33,399 nt of DNA from Prevotella sp. (GCA_017561825.1 JAFZBK010000042.1:74524-107922), one strand, 5' to 3'. Shown: positions 16,230 to 26,244, counted from the first letter of the stretch. Program-made: numbers and translations. Notes: generated by a model from the sequence alone, not told the origin.

Positions 16230-19200
16230 AAAGGTTAGGTTAAATCCTACACGAAGAATACGCGGCTGCGGATAAACACCGAAGTCAACACCACACGAGG
16301 TGGCAGATGAAGAGATTTCAGGATCGAAGCCCCAGTACTTGGTGAAGGTCAGCAGGTTCTCTGCGGCCACATAGAGGCGCAGACGACTGACGAACACTTT
16401 CTTTGTGAGATACTCAGGAAGGGTATAGCCCAACTCGATATTCTTCAGACGCAGATAACTGCCGTCGTGGATATAGAGATCAGAGGCCTGCCAGTTGGTG
16501 GCATCACCCTGGATATAGATTGGATACTTGTCGGAAGTGCCCTCACCGGTCCAACGACCAAGGAACCATGACGGTAGGTTGATGGCGGGAAGGTCGAGAC
16601 GACGGGTAGCATCAAAGATATCATTACCTGCCGTGCCCTGCCAGAACATCATGAAGTCGAAGCCTTTCCACATTGCATTGAACGTAACACCGAAGGTCCA
16701 GTCAGGTGTGCCCTTACCGATCTTCGTACGGTCAGCATCATCAATCGCACCATCACCGTTCACATCCACGAAGCGGACATATCCAGGACGAGCGTCAGGC
16801 TGAATCAACCCATTTGCTCCTGTATAGCTGTTCACCTCATCCCAGTTCTGGAAGATACCGTCGGTCTTGTAACCCCAGAAATAGGGGAAAGGCTCGCCGG
16901 CCTCAGCACGTGAGATGTTACCGAGGTTAGACACGTTGTCGTAGGTGTCGAAACCAGCAGCGTTACCAAGTCGTATCAGCTTGTTCTTCAGATAAGAGGC
17001 GTTGCCCTTGATCTGGAATTTGGCATCAGAAATATTGAACTTATAACCCAGCTCGAACTCAACACCGCTGTTCTCCATGTCACCCACATTACCGATAGGC
17101 TTTGACTCACCCACGTATGAAGGGATGTTCATGTCCTTCAGCATACCGTTGGTCTTCTTCTTGAACCAGTCAACCGTGAAGGTGAGTTTATTGTTCCAAA
17201 GACCGAAGTCAACACCGAGGTCATACTGCTCTGACTCCTCCCATTTCAGGTCAGGATTAGCCAGACCGCTGGCCTTTGAACTGGTGTATTCCTTCTCACC
17301 ACCTGCCATACCGAAGCCGTAGTTGTTACCGCCCTGTGTGAGCACGGTGTAACGGAAGTCACCAATCCTATCATTACCGTTCTTACCCCAACTGAAACGA
17401 AGCTTGAGGTTATTCAGCCAATCGTTGGTGCTCTTCAGGAAGCTCTCGTTCATCACGTTCCAACCCAAAGAGACAGAGGGGAAGGTACCGTATTTGTTGT
17501 TGGTACCAAAACGACTGGATCCGTCACGACGAACAGTTGCCTGTAACATGTAGCGCTCGTCGTAGTTGTAGCTCAGACGGGCAAAGAGGGATGACATGGT
17601 GTGCTTCACACCAGGACCGCCCCATCCGTCACGGTCGCCATCTGCTGCCAAACCAGTAGCAGCATTGATCCAAGGCTTTTCATAGTCCTTGAGGTTATTA
17701 CGAGAAGCACCCAGTGTCCAACCAGAGTTCTCGAAGGCTGACTGACCCAGCACCACATTGAAGGTGTGCTTGTCGATGGTCTTATCATAAGAGAGCACGT
17801 TCTCCAACTGCCATACTGTACCGCGGTCACTTTCCATAGAGGCAGAAGAGTAGTTGCGGTGCTTGGTGGGAGAGATCCAGTAAGGAATAGCATGACTCTC
17901 ATTACCCCAGAACGACATATCCGTACTGTAGCTTACACGGTATTTCAGTCCGTCCCAGATACCTAAGGTAGCAGAGAAGTTGCTCACGAACTTATGACTC
18001 CAGTACTTGGTGGCGGGCAGCATGAACGACATCAGCGGATTGGCCATCTCATTGAAGCCTGCACCGGGGATATTCAGTAGCTGACCGTTCTTATCATACA
18101 TCGGAACATACTCGTCAGGATAGGTAGAAGTATAGTAATCAATCTGATCCTGAGCATCCTTTCCTGTTACATAAGGTGCAATGACAGGAGGCAATGCGAG
18201 GGCTGAACCGATCTCGTTACCCCACTGGGAGTTCACATCAAGACCAGCATTCTTCACTCGTGCATAAGAGAGGTTGATGGCCACATCCAGCTTGTTCAGC
18301 CAATTGCGCTCCTTGGTCACGTCAAACACGTTAAGGTTGAAGTTACCGCGCAGTGTCAGACGCTGGTAGTTGGAGCGATCATAGTTACCACCCACGATAC
18401 CCTCCTGATCAAAGTAACCTAAAGAGAAATAGTAGTTCACCTTCTCTGAGGCACCACTCAGTGTCAGCTCATGGTTCTGTACAGGAGCATTGTCGTTGAA
18501 GAGCAAATCCTGCCAGTCGGTATTGGTGGTCACATTATACGGATCAGCATAACGCGGAGCCTGTCCTGCATTCACCAATCCTTCGTTCTGCATCACCATA
18601 TACCCTGTAGCGTCCAGCACATCACGATGCTTCCAAGCTGTTTGCCAACCCTGAGAGAAATTGTAGTTCACGGTTACGTTACCCAGCTTACCCTTCTTGG
18701 TTGTTACGAGGATCACACCGTTGGCAGCACGAGCACCGTAGATAGCACCTGATGCAGCATCCTTCAGTACCTCAATACTCTCGATGTCGCTGGGGTTGAT
18801 GTAGTCGAGACCACCTTCGATGGGCATACCGTCAACGATGTAGAGCGGGTCACTATTATTAACGGAACCCGTACCGCGTACGCGTATGCGTGAGGCAGCA
18901 CCTGGCTGACCAGATGAAGAGGTGACGTTTACACCTGCTGCGAGACCCTTTAACGCATTATCCATACGTACAGGGGCTGTACCATCCAAATCATCAGCGG
19001 AAACCTTGGCAATGGAAGCTGTCACAACACTCTTCTTCTGAACACCGTAACCGATGACGACCACGTCGTTCAGCAACTGTGTGTCATCACTCAGAACGAC
19101 ACGCATGTTGGGAGCAGCTTTCAGTTCCTGCGAAGTATAGCCAACAAATGAGATGACTAACGTTGCACCAGGTTCTGCACTAATGGTAAAATGTCCATCA

Positions 19201-19367
19201 AGATCGGTGATTGCACCGTTTGATGTACCTTTCTGCACAACGGAAGCACCAATAACCGGCTCTCCCATTGCATCAATCACAGTACCCGAGAAGTTCTGCT
19301 TCTGGGCAAAGGCTGTTACTGACATGATCAATGCCAATAACATCATTAGATACCTTTTCTGTTTCAT
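16227..19367 (-). CDS. susC: SusC/RagA-type TonB-dependent outer-membrane transporter
   Basis: A 1046-residue protein with a signal peptide (1-21, ending AFAQ). Residues about 25-105 are the carboxypeptidase-regulatory-like domain (FSGTVIDAMGEPVIGASVV; FVGYTSQEL). The family signature DVVVIGYGVQKKSVVTASI follows (near 96-115), then the plug (IRVRGTGSVNNSDPLYIVDG; IEVLKDAASGAIYGARAANG), then the 22-strand barrel ending in the aromatic FNLTF. It imports beta-glucan oligosaccharides with SusD and TonB energy. It is the first gene of the operon, with a promoter at 19417-19450. No anti-sigma-interacting N-terminal extension (STN domain) is present, so regulation is unlikely to be of the FecR/ECF type. 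Confidence 0.95.
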   Translation of the reverse strand: MKQKRYLMMLLALIMSVTAFAQKQNFSGTVIDAMGEPVIGASVVQKGTSNGAITDLDGHFTISAEPGATLVISFVGYTSQELKAAPNMRVVLSDDTQLLNDVVVIGYGVQKKSVVTASIAKVSADDLDGTAPVRMDNALKGLAAGVNVTSSSGQPGAASRIRVRGTGSVNNSDPLYIVDGMPIEGGLDYINPSDIESIEVLKDAASGAIYGARAANGVILVTTKKGKLGNVTVNYNFSQGWQTAWKHRDVLDATGYMVMQNEGLVNAGQAPRYADPYNVTTNTDWQDLLFNDNAPVQNHELTLSGASEKVNYYFSLGYFDQEGIVGGNYDRSNYQRLTLRGNFNLNVFDVTKERNWLNKLDVAINLSYARVKNAGLDVNSQWGNEIGSALALPPVIAPYVTGKDAQDQIDYYTSTYPDEYVPMYDKNGQLLNIPGAGFNEMANPLMSFMLPATKYWSHKFVSNFSATLGIWDGLKYRVSYSTDMSFWGNESHAIPYWISPTKHRNYSSASMESDRGTVWQLENVLSYDKTIDKHTFNVVLGQSAFENSGWTLGASRNNLKDYEKPWINAATGLAADGDRDGWGGPGVKHTMSSLFARLSYNYDERYMLQATVRRDGSSRFGTNNKYGTFPSVSLGWNVMNESFLKSTNDWLNNLKLRFSWGKNGNDRIGDFRYTVLTQGGNNYGFGMAGGEKEYTSSKASGLANPDLKWEESEQYDLGVDFGLWNNKLTFTVDWFKKKTNGMLKDMNIPSYVGESKPIGNVGDMENSGVEFELGYKFNISDAKFQIKGNASYLKNKLIRLGNAAGFDTYDNVSNLGNISRAEAGEPFPYFWGYKTDGIFQNWDEVNSYTGANGLIQPDARPGYVRFVDVNGDGAIDDADRTKIGKGTPDWTFGVTFNAMWKGFDFMMFWQGTAGNDIFDATRRLDLPAINLPSWFLGRWTGEGTSDKYPIYIQGDATNWQASDLYIHDGSYLRLKNIELGYTLPEYLTKKVFVSRLRLYVAAENLLTFTKYWGFDPEISSSATSCGVDFGVYPQPRILRVGFNLTF

Positions 19368-19416
19368 ACTTTGGTTTTTAATTATTAGTAAACAATAGAA
19401 TCATTCGTTTCTGATG

Positions 19417-19450
19417 CAAAGATAGAAAAAAAAGGAATCGAAAATACAAA
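19417..19450 (-). promoter_or_regulatory. promoter of the susC operon
   Basis: -7 TATCTTTG (complement of 19417-19424), 50 bp before the ATG. The nearest -33 TTTG (complement of 19447-19450) has a 22-bp spacer, longer than the usual 19-20, so activation by a regulator is likely. Confidence 0.6.
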
Positions 19451-19652
19451 ATAAAAACAAAAAGTGGATTCAGAAGAACGGTAATTGTCTGTATTTTGCT
19501 ATATATCAACGCTTTAGTTTATTTACACTTATTAAAAAGAGTGGACTGAATATAGATGTAAAAATGACACTTTTTGACTAAAAATGACCGTTTTTTGAGT
19601 GTATTTTTGCACTCTTCGTTAGGGATTTCCCCAACAGTTTTAGGAGAAATCC

Positions 19653-19684
19653 TTTGGGAGTGTGGGATTTTTTTTGTTACTTTG
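19653..19684 (+). promoter_or_regulatory. promoter of the 19729 gene
   Basis: -33 TTTG (19653-19656), 20-bp spacer, -7 TTACTTTG (19677-19684, one mismatch to TAnnTTTG). A 7-bp inverted repeat, GGATTTC (19623-19629) and GAAATCC (19646-19652), sits directly upstream of the -33 box and could be an operator. The remaining 19451-19650 interval holds nothing else I can name. Confidence 0.55.
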
Positions 19685-19728
19685 CCGTTGAATAAGAAAA
19701 ATATGTTTAACAAAATAAGATGACAGTT

Positions 19729-20502
19729 ATGAAAAAGATCATGTTGATGATGGTGATGATGGTGACGATAGTTACTTCCGCCAAGGCAATATCTTTTACG
19801 CAGGCACGTGAAGAAGCGCTGTTCCTGACCGACAAGATGGCCTATGAACTCCGACTCAGTCCTGCACAGTACGAGGCCGTGTATGAGATCAATCTCGACT
19901 ACATGCTCTCCGTAGCAGTAAATGATGATCTGTATGGCACCGCCTGGGCTCGCCGTAACAGCGACCTCTGGTTCGTGCTCTCTATCTATCAGTATGAGGC
20001 TTACCAGGACACGAACTACTTCTACCGTCCGCTGTACTGGTCAAGAAACCGTTTTGAGTTCCGCATCTACTCCATGTACACAGATCGTTCACGTTTCTAC
20101 GTGACGATGCGTCCCCACAACTACGACACCTTCCGTGGCGGTCATAACGTGGGTAACGTGAGTCACTATGCCAACAGGAACTTCGACAAGCCAGTGAATA
20201 TCCGTCCGGCTATGACTGGCAAGCCCAAGCCTACATGGCGTGATGTGCCTTCAAACAGCAGGAACGAGTATAAGCGTCCTACGACGCCTAATAATCCTCC
20301 GCGTCCTAACAACCCAGGACAGACAACTACTCGCAAGACGTACAACAACGACAACTCCATCTCGCGTACACGTACTGTAACGACAACAAGGACTACTACC
20401 ACGCGTACCCCGAGCAACAACAACAGTTCATCGCACGGAACAACAACTGCACCAGGTGCAGGTCAGAGCAAGAGCAAAGGTACGTTTGGGGGAAAGAGAT
20501 AG
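19729..20502 (+). CDS. secreted protein of unknown function with a Thr/Asn/Arg-rich low-complexity tail
   Basis: About 257 residues from MKKIMLMMVMM; a start three codons earlier (19720) is equally possible. A signal peptide ends near TSAKA. Residues about 25-135 are rich in Tyr, Arg and Phe (LTDKMAYELRLSPAQYEAVY; NFYFRPLYW-like YFYRPLYWSRNRFEFRIYSM) and should be folded. From about 150 onwards the chain is low-complexity: Pro/Asn/Arg, then repeated Thr (RTRTVTTTRTTTTRTPSNNN) and a Gly/Ser/Lys end. I know similar short proteins in Prevotella and Bacteroides only as hypothetical. It has its own promoter and ends in a bidirectional terminator shared with recQ. Confidence 0.75.
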   Translation: MKKIMLMMVMMVTIVTSAKAISFTQAREEALFLTDKMAYELRLSPAQYEAVYEINLDYMLSVAVNDDLYGTAWARRNSDLWFVLSIYQYEAYQDTNYFYRPLYWSRNRFEFRIYSMYTDRSRFYVTMRPHNYDTFRGGHNVGNVSHYANRNFDKPVNIRPAMTGKPKPTWRDVPSNSRNEYKRPTTPNNPPRPNNPGQTTTRKTYNNDNSISRTRTVTTTRTTTTRTPSNNNSSSHGTTTAPGAGQSKSKGTFGGKR

Positions 20503-20507
20503 AGAAA

Positions 20508-20524
20508 TTAATAATTAATAATTA
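20508..20524. repeat. short heptad repeat (TTAATAA x2.4)
   Basis: Two full 7-bp units TTAATAA plus a partial third lie between the stop codon at 20500-20502 and the terminator. Confidence 0.6.
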
Positions 20525-20525
20525 G

Positions 20526-20558
20526 AAAAGGGATTAAGACGCGGTCTTAATCCCTTTT
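20526..20558. terminator. bidirectional intrinsic terminator
   Basis: A perfect 15-bp stem, AAAAGGGATTAAGAC (20526-20540) paired with 20544-20558, has a 3-nt loop GCG and ends in A-run and T-run on either side. It lies between the convergent stop codons of the 19729 gene and recQ and would work in both directions. Confidence 0.9.
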
Positions 20559-20561
20559 CAT

Positions 20562-22739
20562 TTAATTCGCCATGTCACTGAGGAACTTGATGCGGACGAG
20601 TCTGACCTCATCTTCTGAGTAGTCAGTACCTAACTCTTCCATGGCTGTTTCCAGATCGTCTGTATCACTCTCACGGAAATACTCGAAGATATCATCCACA
20701 TGGTCTTCGTCCATCACTTCCTCCAAGAAATAGTCGATGTTCAGCTTGGTACCGCTATAGACGATAGCCTCCACCTCGTCGAGCAGTTCCTCGAATTCCA
20801 GTCCTTGTGCATTGGCAATATCATCGAGGGCCACCTGGCGGTCGATATTCTGGATGATCTTCACCTTGAGCATACTCTTCTTAGCAACAGTGCGTACACG
20901 AAGATCCTCCGGGCGCTCCACATCATTCTCCTCGCAGTGTTTCTTGATCAGTTCCACGAACTCCTTACCGAACTTCTTCGCCTTACCTGCTCCCACACCT
21001 TGGATGTTCTGCAGTTCCTCGAGGGTTACAGGATAAACGGTAGCCATCTGCTCCAATGAACCATCCATGAAGATGACATATGGCGGCAGGTTCAGTTGTT
21101 TAGCCACCTTCCTGCGCAGGTCTTTCAGCATGGCATAGAGCGTGGGATCAAGCGCAGAGCCCTGTCCTTCACTCATGTCATCATCATCATCGTCATTGAA
21201 CTCATTATCCTCCACGATAAAGAAAGGACTTGGATTCTTCATGAACTTCTTTCCTGCGGATGTCAGCTTCAGCAGTCCGTAGTTCTCCACATCCTTCCGC
21301 AGATAACCAGCAATGATAGCCTGACGGATAACGGGGTTCCACAATTTCTGATTCAGATCCTCTCCGGAGCCGAACTCCTCCAACTGATCATGCTTATGAG
21401 CCACGATATCATCCGTAGCCTTTCCGCTGACGAAGTCGATGACGTAGTCGGTACGGAAGTCCTCCTTGATCACTTGAACAGCCTTCAGCACAATCAGCAA
21501 CGCCTCCTCGGCCTCAATCTTGGTCTTGGGATGCAGACAGTTGTCGCAGTTCTCACAATTGTCCTTCGTATATTCCTCACCGAAGTAATGGAGCAGCATC
21601 TTACGGCGACAAACAGAAGATTCCGCATAAGCAGCCGTTTCCTGAAGAAGCTGTCTGCCTATATCCTGTTCAGCCACCGGCTTACCCTCCATGAACTTCT
21701 CGAGTTTCTGCAGGTCCTTGTAGGAGTAGAAGGCGATACATTTGCCTTCTCCGCCATCACGACCAGCTCGTCCTGTTTCCTGGTAATAACCTTCCAGACT
21801 CTTAGGAATGTCGTAATGGATCACGAAGCGCACATCCGGCTTGTCGATACCCATACCAAAGGCAATGGTAGCCACAATCACGTCGATGCTCTCCATCAGG
21901 AAATCATCCTGCGTGGCAGAACGTGTAGCACTATCCAGTCCTGCATGATAGGGAGCAGCCTTGATCTCGTTCGCACAAAGCACTGCCGCCAGCTCCTCCA
22001 CCTTCTTCCTGGAGAGACAATAGATAATACCACTCTTGCCAGGATTCTGACGGATGAACTTCACGATCTGCTTGTCAATCTCCTTCGTCTTCGGTCGTAC
22101 CTCATAATACAGGTTCGGTCGGTTGAACGAGCTCTTGAACTCCACTGCATCGAGGATGCCCAGACTCTTCTTAATGTCTGTGCGTACCTTATCCGTGGCA
22201 GTGGCTGTGAGGGCGATGATCGGTGCTTCTCCGATTTCATTGACGATAGGACGGATACGACGGTATTCAGGACGGAAATCATGTCCCCACTCCGAAATAC
22301 AGTGCGCCTCGTCAATAGCATAGAAGCTGATCTTGCAAGTTTTCAGGAAATCCACATACTCATCCTTTGTCAGCGACTCAGGTGCTACGTACAGCAGTTT
22401 GGTCTTTCCTGCCGTGATATCAGCCTTTACCTGATCGATGGCAGCCTTGTTCAGGGATGAGTTCAGATAGTGGGCCAGACCATCCTCCTCGCTCATTCCG
22501 TTGATTACATCCACCTGGTTCTTCATCAAGGCTATGAGCGGAGAGATCACGATAGCCGTTCCTTCCATGATGAGGGAAGGAAGCTGGTAGCACAGCGATT
22601 TTCCGCCACCGGTAGGCATCAGCACAAAGGTGTTCTTACCTTCCAGTACGTTGCGGATAATGGCTTCCTGATCGCCCTTGAACTTATCAAAGCCGAAATA
22701 CTGCTTCAGCTTTTGAGTAAGATTCATGTCATTGCTCAT
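20562..22739 (-). CDS. recQ: ATP-dependent DNA helicase RecQ
   Basis: A 725-residue 3'-5' helicase of the RecQ family. Walker A is MPTGGGKS (41-48) and the DEAH box lies at 143-146 in YAIDEAHCISEWGHDFRPEY. The helicase C half has the motif GMGIDKPDVRFVIH and QETGRAGRDG. A zinc-binding set of cysteines follows in CRRKMLLHYF and NCENCDNC, then the RQC wing, an acidic stretch (near residue 520, DDDDDD), and an HRDC domain (about 535-610). An extra C-terminal 100 residues are acidic; this length is usual for Bacteroidales RecQ. It functions in recombination and fork repair. It lies 48 bp after clpX in the same direction, so is probably co-transcribed. Confidence 0.95.
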   Translation of the reverse strand: MSNDMNLTQKLKQYFGFDKFKGDQEAIIRNVLEGKNTFVLMPTGGGKSLCYQLPSLIMEGTAIVISPLIALMKNQVDVINGMSEEDGLAHYLNSSLNKAAIDQVKADITAGKTKLLYVAPESLTKDEYVDFLKTCKISFYAIDEAHCISEWGHDFRPEYRRIRPIVNEIGEAPIIALTATATDKVRTDIKKSLGILDAVEFKSSFNRPNLYYEVRPKTKEIDKQIVKFIRQNPGKSGIIYCLSRKKVEELAAVLCANEIKAAPYHAGLDSATRSATQDDFLMESIDVIVATIAFGMGIDKPDVRFVIHYDIPKSLEGYYQETGRAGRDGGEGKCIAFYSYKDLQKLEKFMEGKPVAEQDIGRQLLQETAAYAESSVCRRKMLLHYFGEEYTKDNCENCDNCLHPKTKIEAEEALLIVLKAVQVIKEDFRTDYVIDFVSGKATDDIVAHKHDQLEEFGSGEDLNQKLWNPVIRQAIIAGYLRKDVENYGLLKLTSAGKKFMKNPSPFFIVEDNEFNDDDDDDMSEGQGSALDPTLYAMLKDLRRKVAKQLNLPPYVIFMDGSLEQMATVYPVTLEELQNIQGVGAGKAKKFGKEFVELIKKHCEENDVERPEDLRVRTVAKKSMLKVKIIQNIDRQVALDDIANAQGLEFEELLDEVEAIVYSGTKLNIDYFLEEVMDEDHVDDIFEYFRESDTDDLETAMEELGTDYSEDEVRLVRIKFLSDMAN

Positions 22740-22787
22740 AACGATGTAGTCTCCTTTCTTTGCTACAGGTTGATGTATTCAGTGATC

Positions 22788-24029
22788 CTATGCGCTCTCC
22801 AGTTTCTGCAGCCGAGCCTTTGCCAGCTGCCTCTTGGCATAGTCGAGAGAAACCTCGAAGGTCTTCACCTTCTTTGAGGGAATTTCGAACATCGCCTCCA
22901 TCATCACGCTTTCCACGATTGAGCGGAGGCCACGTGCTCCAAGTTTATACTCCACGGCCTGGTCAACAAGCAGATCCAGTGTTTCCTGCGGGAACACCAG
23001 TTTGATGCCGTCCATCTCGAAGAGTTTCTCATATTGTTTCACGATGGAGTTCTTCGGCTCCACGAGGATCTTGCTTAATGCTTCACGATCGAGCGGGTTC
23101 AGGTAGGTGAGAACGGGCAGACGACCGATAATCTCAGGAATCAGGCCGAACGACTTCAGGTCTTGCGGCACGATATACTGCATCATGTCCTCCTTGTCGA
23201 TATTCCTCACGTTCTGCACACTGTTATATCCCACCACATGCGTATTCAGTCGCTGGGCAATCTTGCGTTCAATACCATCAAAGGCACCACCACAGATAAA
23301 CAGGATATTCCTGGTGTCGAGATGGATGTAGTCCTGATCAGGATGCTTCCTGCCACCCTTGGGCGGTACATTCACGATGGTACCCTCCAGCAGCTTCAGC
23401 AAACCCTGCTGCACACCCTCGCCACTTACGTCGCGTGTGATACTGGGGTTGTCGCTCTTTCTGGCAATTTTATCGATTTCATCGATGAATACGATACCAT
23501 GCTGCGCTGCCTCCACATTATAGTCGGATACCTGCAGCAGTCGTGACAGAATGCTCTCCACATCCTCGCCCACATAGCCAGCCTCAGTGAACACCGTAGC
23601 ATCCACAATGGTGAAAGGTACATCGAGCATCTTGGCGATGGTACGAGCCAGCAACGTCTTACCCGTTCCTGTGCTTCCCACCATGATGATATTACTCTTC
23701 TCGATCTCCACGCCATCATCCGTTGTGGGCTGCTGCAAACGCTTATAATGGTTATATACGGCCACAGCGAGATAGCGCTTTGCCTCGTCCTGCCCGATCA
23801 CATACTGGTCGAGATAGTTCTTGATCTCAACGGGCTTAGGCACCTTCTTCAGGTCGAACGTATATTTGCCGTCCTGATTATTGCCCTGAGGGTTCAGCAA
23901 TCCTGTTGACTGTACGATCTCGTAAGCCTGCATCGAACAGTTCTCGCAGATATAGCCGTTGATACCCGTGATCAGCAGTTTTACCTCTTTCTCACTTCTT
24001 CCGCAGAAGCTACATACTTTCTTCGGCAT
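22788..24029 (-). CDS. clpX: ATP-dependent protease ATP-binding subunit ClpX
   Basis: A 413-residue AAA+ unfoldase. The N-terminal zinc-binding domain has cysteines C6, C9, C28 and C31. Walker A is GSTGTGKT (118-125), Walker B is IVFIDEID (179-186), and the pore motif GYVGED is at 151-156. The ClpP-docking loop, usually IGF, appears as VGY in THVVGYNSV. The hexamer unfolds substrates and feeds them to ClpP. The gene starts 3 bp after the clpP stop, so the two are translated from one message; the length is normal. Confidence 0.97.
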   Translation of the reverse strand: MPKKVCSFCGRSEKEVKLLITGINGYICENCSMQAYEIVQSTGLLNPQGNNQDGKYTFDLKKVPKPVEIKNYLDQYVIGQDEAKRYLAVAVYNHYKRLQQPTTDDGVEIEKSNIIMVGSTGTGKTLLARTIAKMLDVPFTIVDATVFTEAGYVGEDVESILSRLLQVSDYNVEAAQHGIVFIDEIDKIARKSDNPSITRDVSGEGVQQGLLKLLEGTIVNVPPKGGRKHPDQDYIHLDTRNILFICGGAFDGIERKIAQRLNTHVVGYNSVQNVRNIDKEDMMQYIVPQDLKSFGLIPEIIGRLPVLTYLNPLDREALSKILVEPKNSIVKQYEKLFEMDGIKLVFPQETLDLLVDQAVEYKLGARGLRSIVESVMMEAMFEIPSKKVKTFEVSLDYAKRQLAKARLQKLESA

Positions 24030-24032
24030 GAC

Positions 24033-24698
24033 TTATTTCTTCCTTTTAAGCACTTCGTCAATCATCCCGTACTCCTTAGCCTCATCAGCAGTCATCCAAT
24101 AGTTTCGGTCACTGTCGGCCCACACCTTCTCATAAGGCGTGTGCGAGTGTTCGCTAATGATGGTATAGAGTTCCTTCTTCATCTTCTGGATCTCGCGGGC
24201 CTCGATCTCGATATCAGAAGCCTGACCTTGCACGCCACCAAGAGGCTGGTGAATCATCACACGACTGTGCGGCAATGCCTGGCGTTTTCCTTCCTGACCG
24301 CTTACCAACAGTACAGCAGCCATTGAGGCGGCCATACCCGTACAGATAGTAGCTACATCAGAAGAGATGAACTGCATGGTATCGTAGATGCCCAATCCTG
24401 CCGTAACGCTTCCACCAGGAGAGTTGATATAGATAGAGATATCCTTTCCTGGATCCGTGGAATCGAGATATAGCAGCTGAGCCTGCAGCGTGTTGGCGGT
24501 ATAGTCGTCAATCTGCGTGCCCAGGAAGATGATGCGGTCCATCATCAAACGCGAGAACACATCCATCTGCGTCACATTCAGCTGGCGTTCCTCAAGGATA
24601 TACGGGTTCAGATACTGATTCTGCGCACTGATCACATCGTCAAGTGCCATTCCATCAATGCCCAAATGCTTGGTTGCATATTTCCTAAAATCATTCAT
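24033..24698 (-). CDS. clpP: ATP-dependent Clp protease proteolytic subunit ClpP
   Basis: A 221-residue serine protease subunit. The catalytic serine S125 is in GMAASMAAVL and the histidine H150 in VMIHQPLGG. In the segment ADSDRNYWMTADEA (194-207), aligned with the E. coli segment DTERDRFLSAPEA, the residue at the catalytic aspartate position is N199. Residues 1-35 include a probable propeptide. The tetradecameric ring degrades proteins delivered by ClpX. The promoter at 24763-24770 lies upstream, so clpP-clpX-recQ form a likely operon separate from tig. Confidence 0.96.
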   Translation of the reverse strand: MNDFRKYATKHLGIDGMALDDVISAQNQYLNPYILEERQLNVTQMDVFSRLMMDRIIFLGTQIDDYTANTLQAQLLYLDSTDPGKDISIYINSPGGSVTAGLGIYDTMQFISSDVATICTGMAASMAAVLLVSGQEGKRQALPHSRVMIHQPLGGVQGQASDIEIEAREIQKMKKELYTIISEHSHTPYEKVWADSDRNYWMTADEAKEYGMIDEVLKRKK

Positions 24699-24762
24699 AA
24701 TCTTTTGTATTTAGATAGACAAAAAAAGAAAGTTACCGACCTTTTTTCATCCTTGTGAGATA

Positions 24763-24770
24763 CAAAGATA
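24763..24770 (-). promoter_or_regulatory. -7 box of the clpP-clpX-recQ operon
   Basis: TATCTTTG (complement of 24763-24770), 64 bp before the clpP ATG. No clear TTG sits 19-20 bp further upstream. Confidence 0.5.
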
Positions 24771-24838
24771 CAAAAAAAGTCGATAACCTTCTCTATTAAG
24801 TGCGTCTTTTTTTTCGAAAAAAACTATTTTTAACGCAA

Positions 24839-26197
24839 TTATTTCTCCTCAAAGAGCTTGTTGAACTCGTCGAGAGTAACTGACTTCTCATTGAGTTTAA
24901 CCACCTTCTTCAGGGCCTCTGTAAGCTTCCTGTCGATGCTGCGGTCAACGAGATTGTCCACATACTCCTTCTTCTTCATCATGTCGGCGGCATAGTTCTC
25001 CAAGTACTCCTCGGGTACGTTGTTCATACCATACTGGGCAAACTGGGCACGAGCAGCCTCCTTGGCGGCATCCTTCACGTCATTCTCGTCGATCTTGATC
25101 TGGTTAGCGGCTACGAGCTGCTCCTTGATCAGGTGCCACTTCAGTTCCTTGATGCTCATCTCGAAGTTCTTCTCTACGTACTCGGCACCCTTATCCTTGT
25201 TGTTGTTCAGCATGATGCGCTTCAGCAGATCCTCAGGGAAGGTCAGGTCGCCCACTTTCTTCTCACAATATTCGCGCAGGTCGGTAATGAAACGGAAGTC
25301 GCTATCAGTCACGAACTGAGCCTTCAGTGTCTCAGCAATGCGCTCGCGGAAAGCCTTCTCATCCTTGATGCCACCCTCAGGGAACACCTGGTCGAAGAGC
25401 TCCTGGTTCACCTCAGCCTTCACATAGCGAGAGATCTCAGTGATCTGGTAGCTGAAATCAGCGGTGATATTCTCAGCCTCCTCACGACTGATCTTCAGCA
25501 GTGAAGAGATCTCACCGTTGTTCTCAGGATAAGCCTTCTTGGGGTTGAAGGTGATGATGTCGCCTAACTTGGCACCATCAAACAGTTTCTTCTGCTTGTC
25601 AACCTTGATATAGGTAGGCAGCAGCATGGCATCAGCCACGGTGATACCACCCTCTACGGTGTTACCCTTCTTATCGAGCTCGCGCAGATCACCTTTCAGC
25701 ATATCGTTCTCTGCATACTCCTCCACCTTGTCGTAATGACCAGCACGAGAAGCATACATCTCAACCTGCTGGTCGATGATCTTATCGTCAACGGTGATAT
25801 TGTAGAAGTCAACCTTGTCCTTATTGGTCAGCTCGATCTTGAACTCTGGAGCCACAGCAATATCGAAGACGAAGGTATAGGGTGCAGCACCCTCAACGTC
25901 AACAGCCTCCTGCTTGTCGCTGGGCATGGGTTCGCCGAGCATCTGGATCTTGTTCTCGTTTACATACTTGTAGATCTCCTCGCCGAGGAGCTTGTTGATC
26001 ACATCCACCTTCACGGCGGTGCCATACTGGCGCTTGATCATGCCCATGGGTACCATTCCCTGACGGAAGCCAGGCACCTGAGCCTTCTTACGGTAGTCTT
26101 TCAGTGTCTTCTCGACATCTTTCTGATAATCAGCCTCCTCTACAGTCAGCGTCATCAATCCATTCACTTTGTCTGGATTCTCAAATGTTACTTTCAT
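24839..26197 (-). CDS. tig: trigger factor, ribosome-associated chaperone
   Basis: A 452-residue protein. The N-terminal ribosome-binding domain has the signature PGFRQGMVP (residues about 42-50). The central region (about 150-250) corresponds to the PPIase domain but is strongly diverged, as in other Bacteroidetes. The C-terminal chaperone arms (about 270-440) are helical and charged. It binds nascent chains at the ribosome exit tunnel. It precedes clpP with 140 bp between, the classic tig-clpP-clpX order. The promoter is at 26237-26244. Between tig and clpP there is only an A/T palindrome (near 24810-24830) that might serve as a weak terminator. Confidence 0.95.
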   Translation of the reverse strand: MKVTFENPDKVNGLMTLTVEEADYQKDVEKTLKDYRKKAQVPGFRQGMVPMGMIKRQYGTAVKVDVINKLLGEEIYKYVNENKIQMLGEPMPSDKQEAVDVEGAAPYTFVFDIAVAPEFKIELTNKDKVDFYNITVDDKIIDQQVEMYASRAGHYDKVEEYAENDMLKGDLRELDKKGNTVEGGITVADAMLLPTYIKVDKQKKLFDGAKLGDIITFNPKKAYPENNGEISSLLKISREEAENITADFSYQITEISRYVKAEVNQELFDQVFPEGGIKDEKAFRERIAETLKAQFVTDSDFRFITDLREYCEKKVGDLTFPEDLLKRIMLNNNKDKGAEYVEKNFEMSIKELKWHLIKEQLVAANQIKIDENDVKDAAKEAARAQFAQYGMNNVPEEYLENYAADMMKKKEYVDNLVDRSIDRKLTEALKKVVKLNEKSVTLDEFNKLFEEK

Positions 26198-26236
26198 CTA
26201 TATTACCTTTAAATGTTATTTCGAAAAATCGGGGTG

Positions 26237-26244
26237 CAAAGGTA
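26237..26244 (-). promoter_or_regulatory. -7 box of tig
   Basis: TACCTTTG (complement of 26237-26244), 40 bp before the ATG. The -33 element is not clear. Confidence 0.5.

Noticed and set aside
19519-19713. 64-codon open frame on the minus strand upstream of the 19729 gene
   Set aside because: AT-rich, Lys/Phe/Ile-rich chance frame across the promoter of the divergent gene, with no supporting signals.
21096-22460. 454-codon open frame on the plus strand opposite recQ
   Set aside because: Antisense of a complete, well-conserved helicase gene; no protein features of its own.
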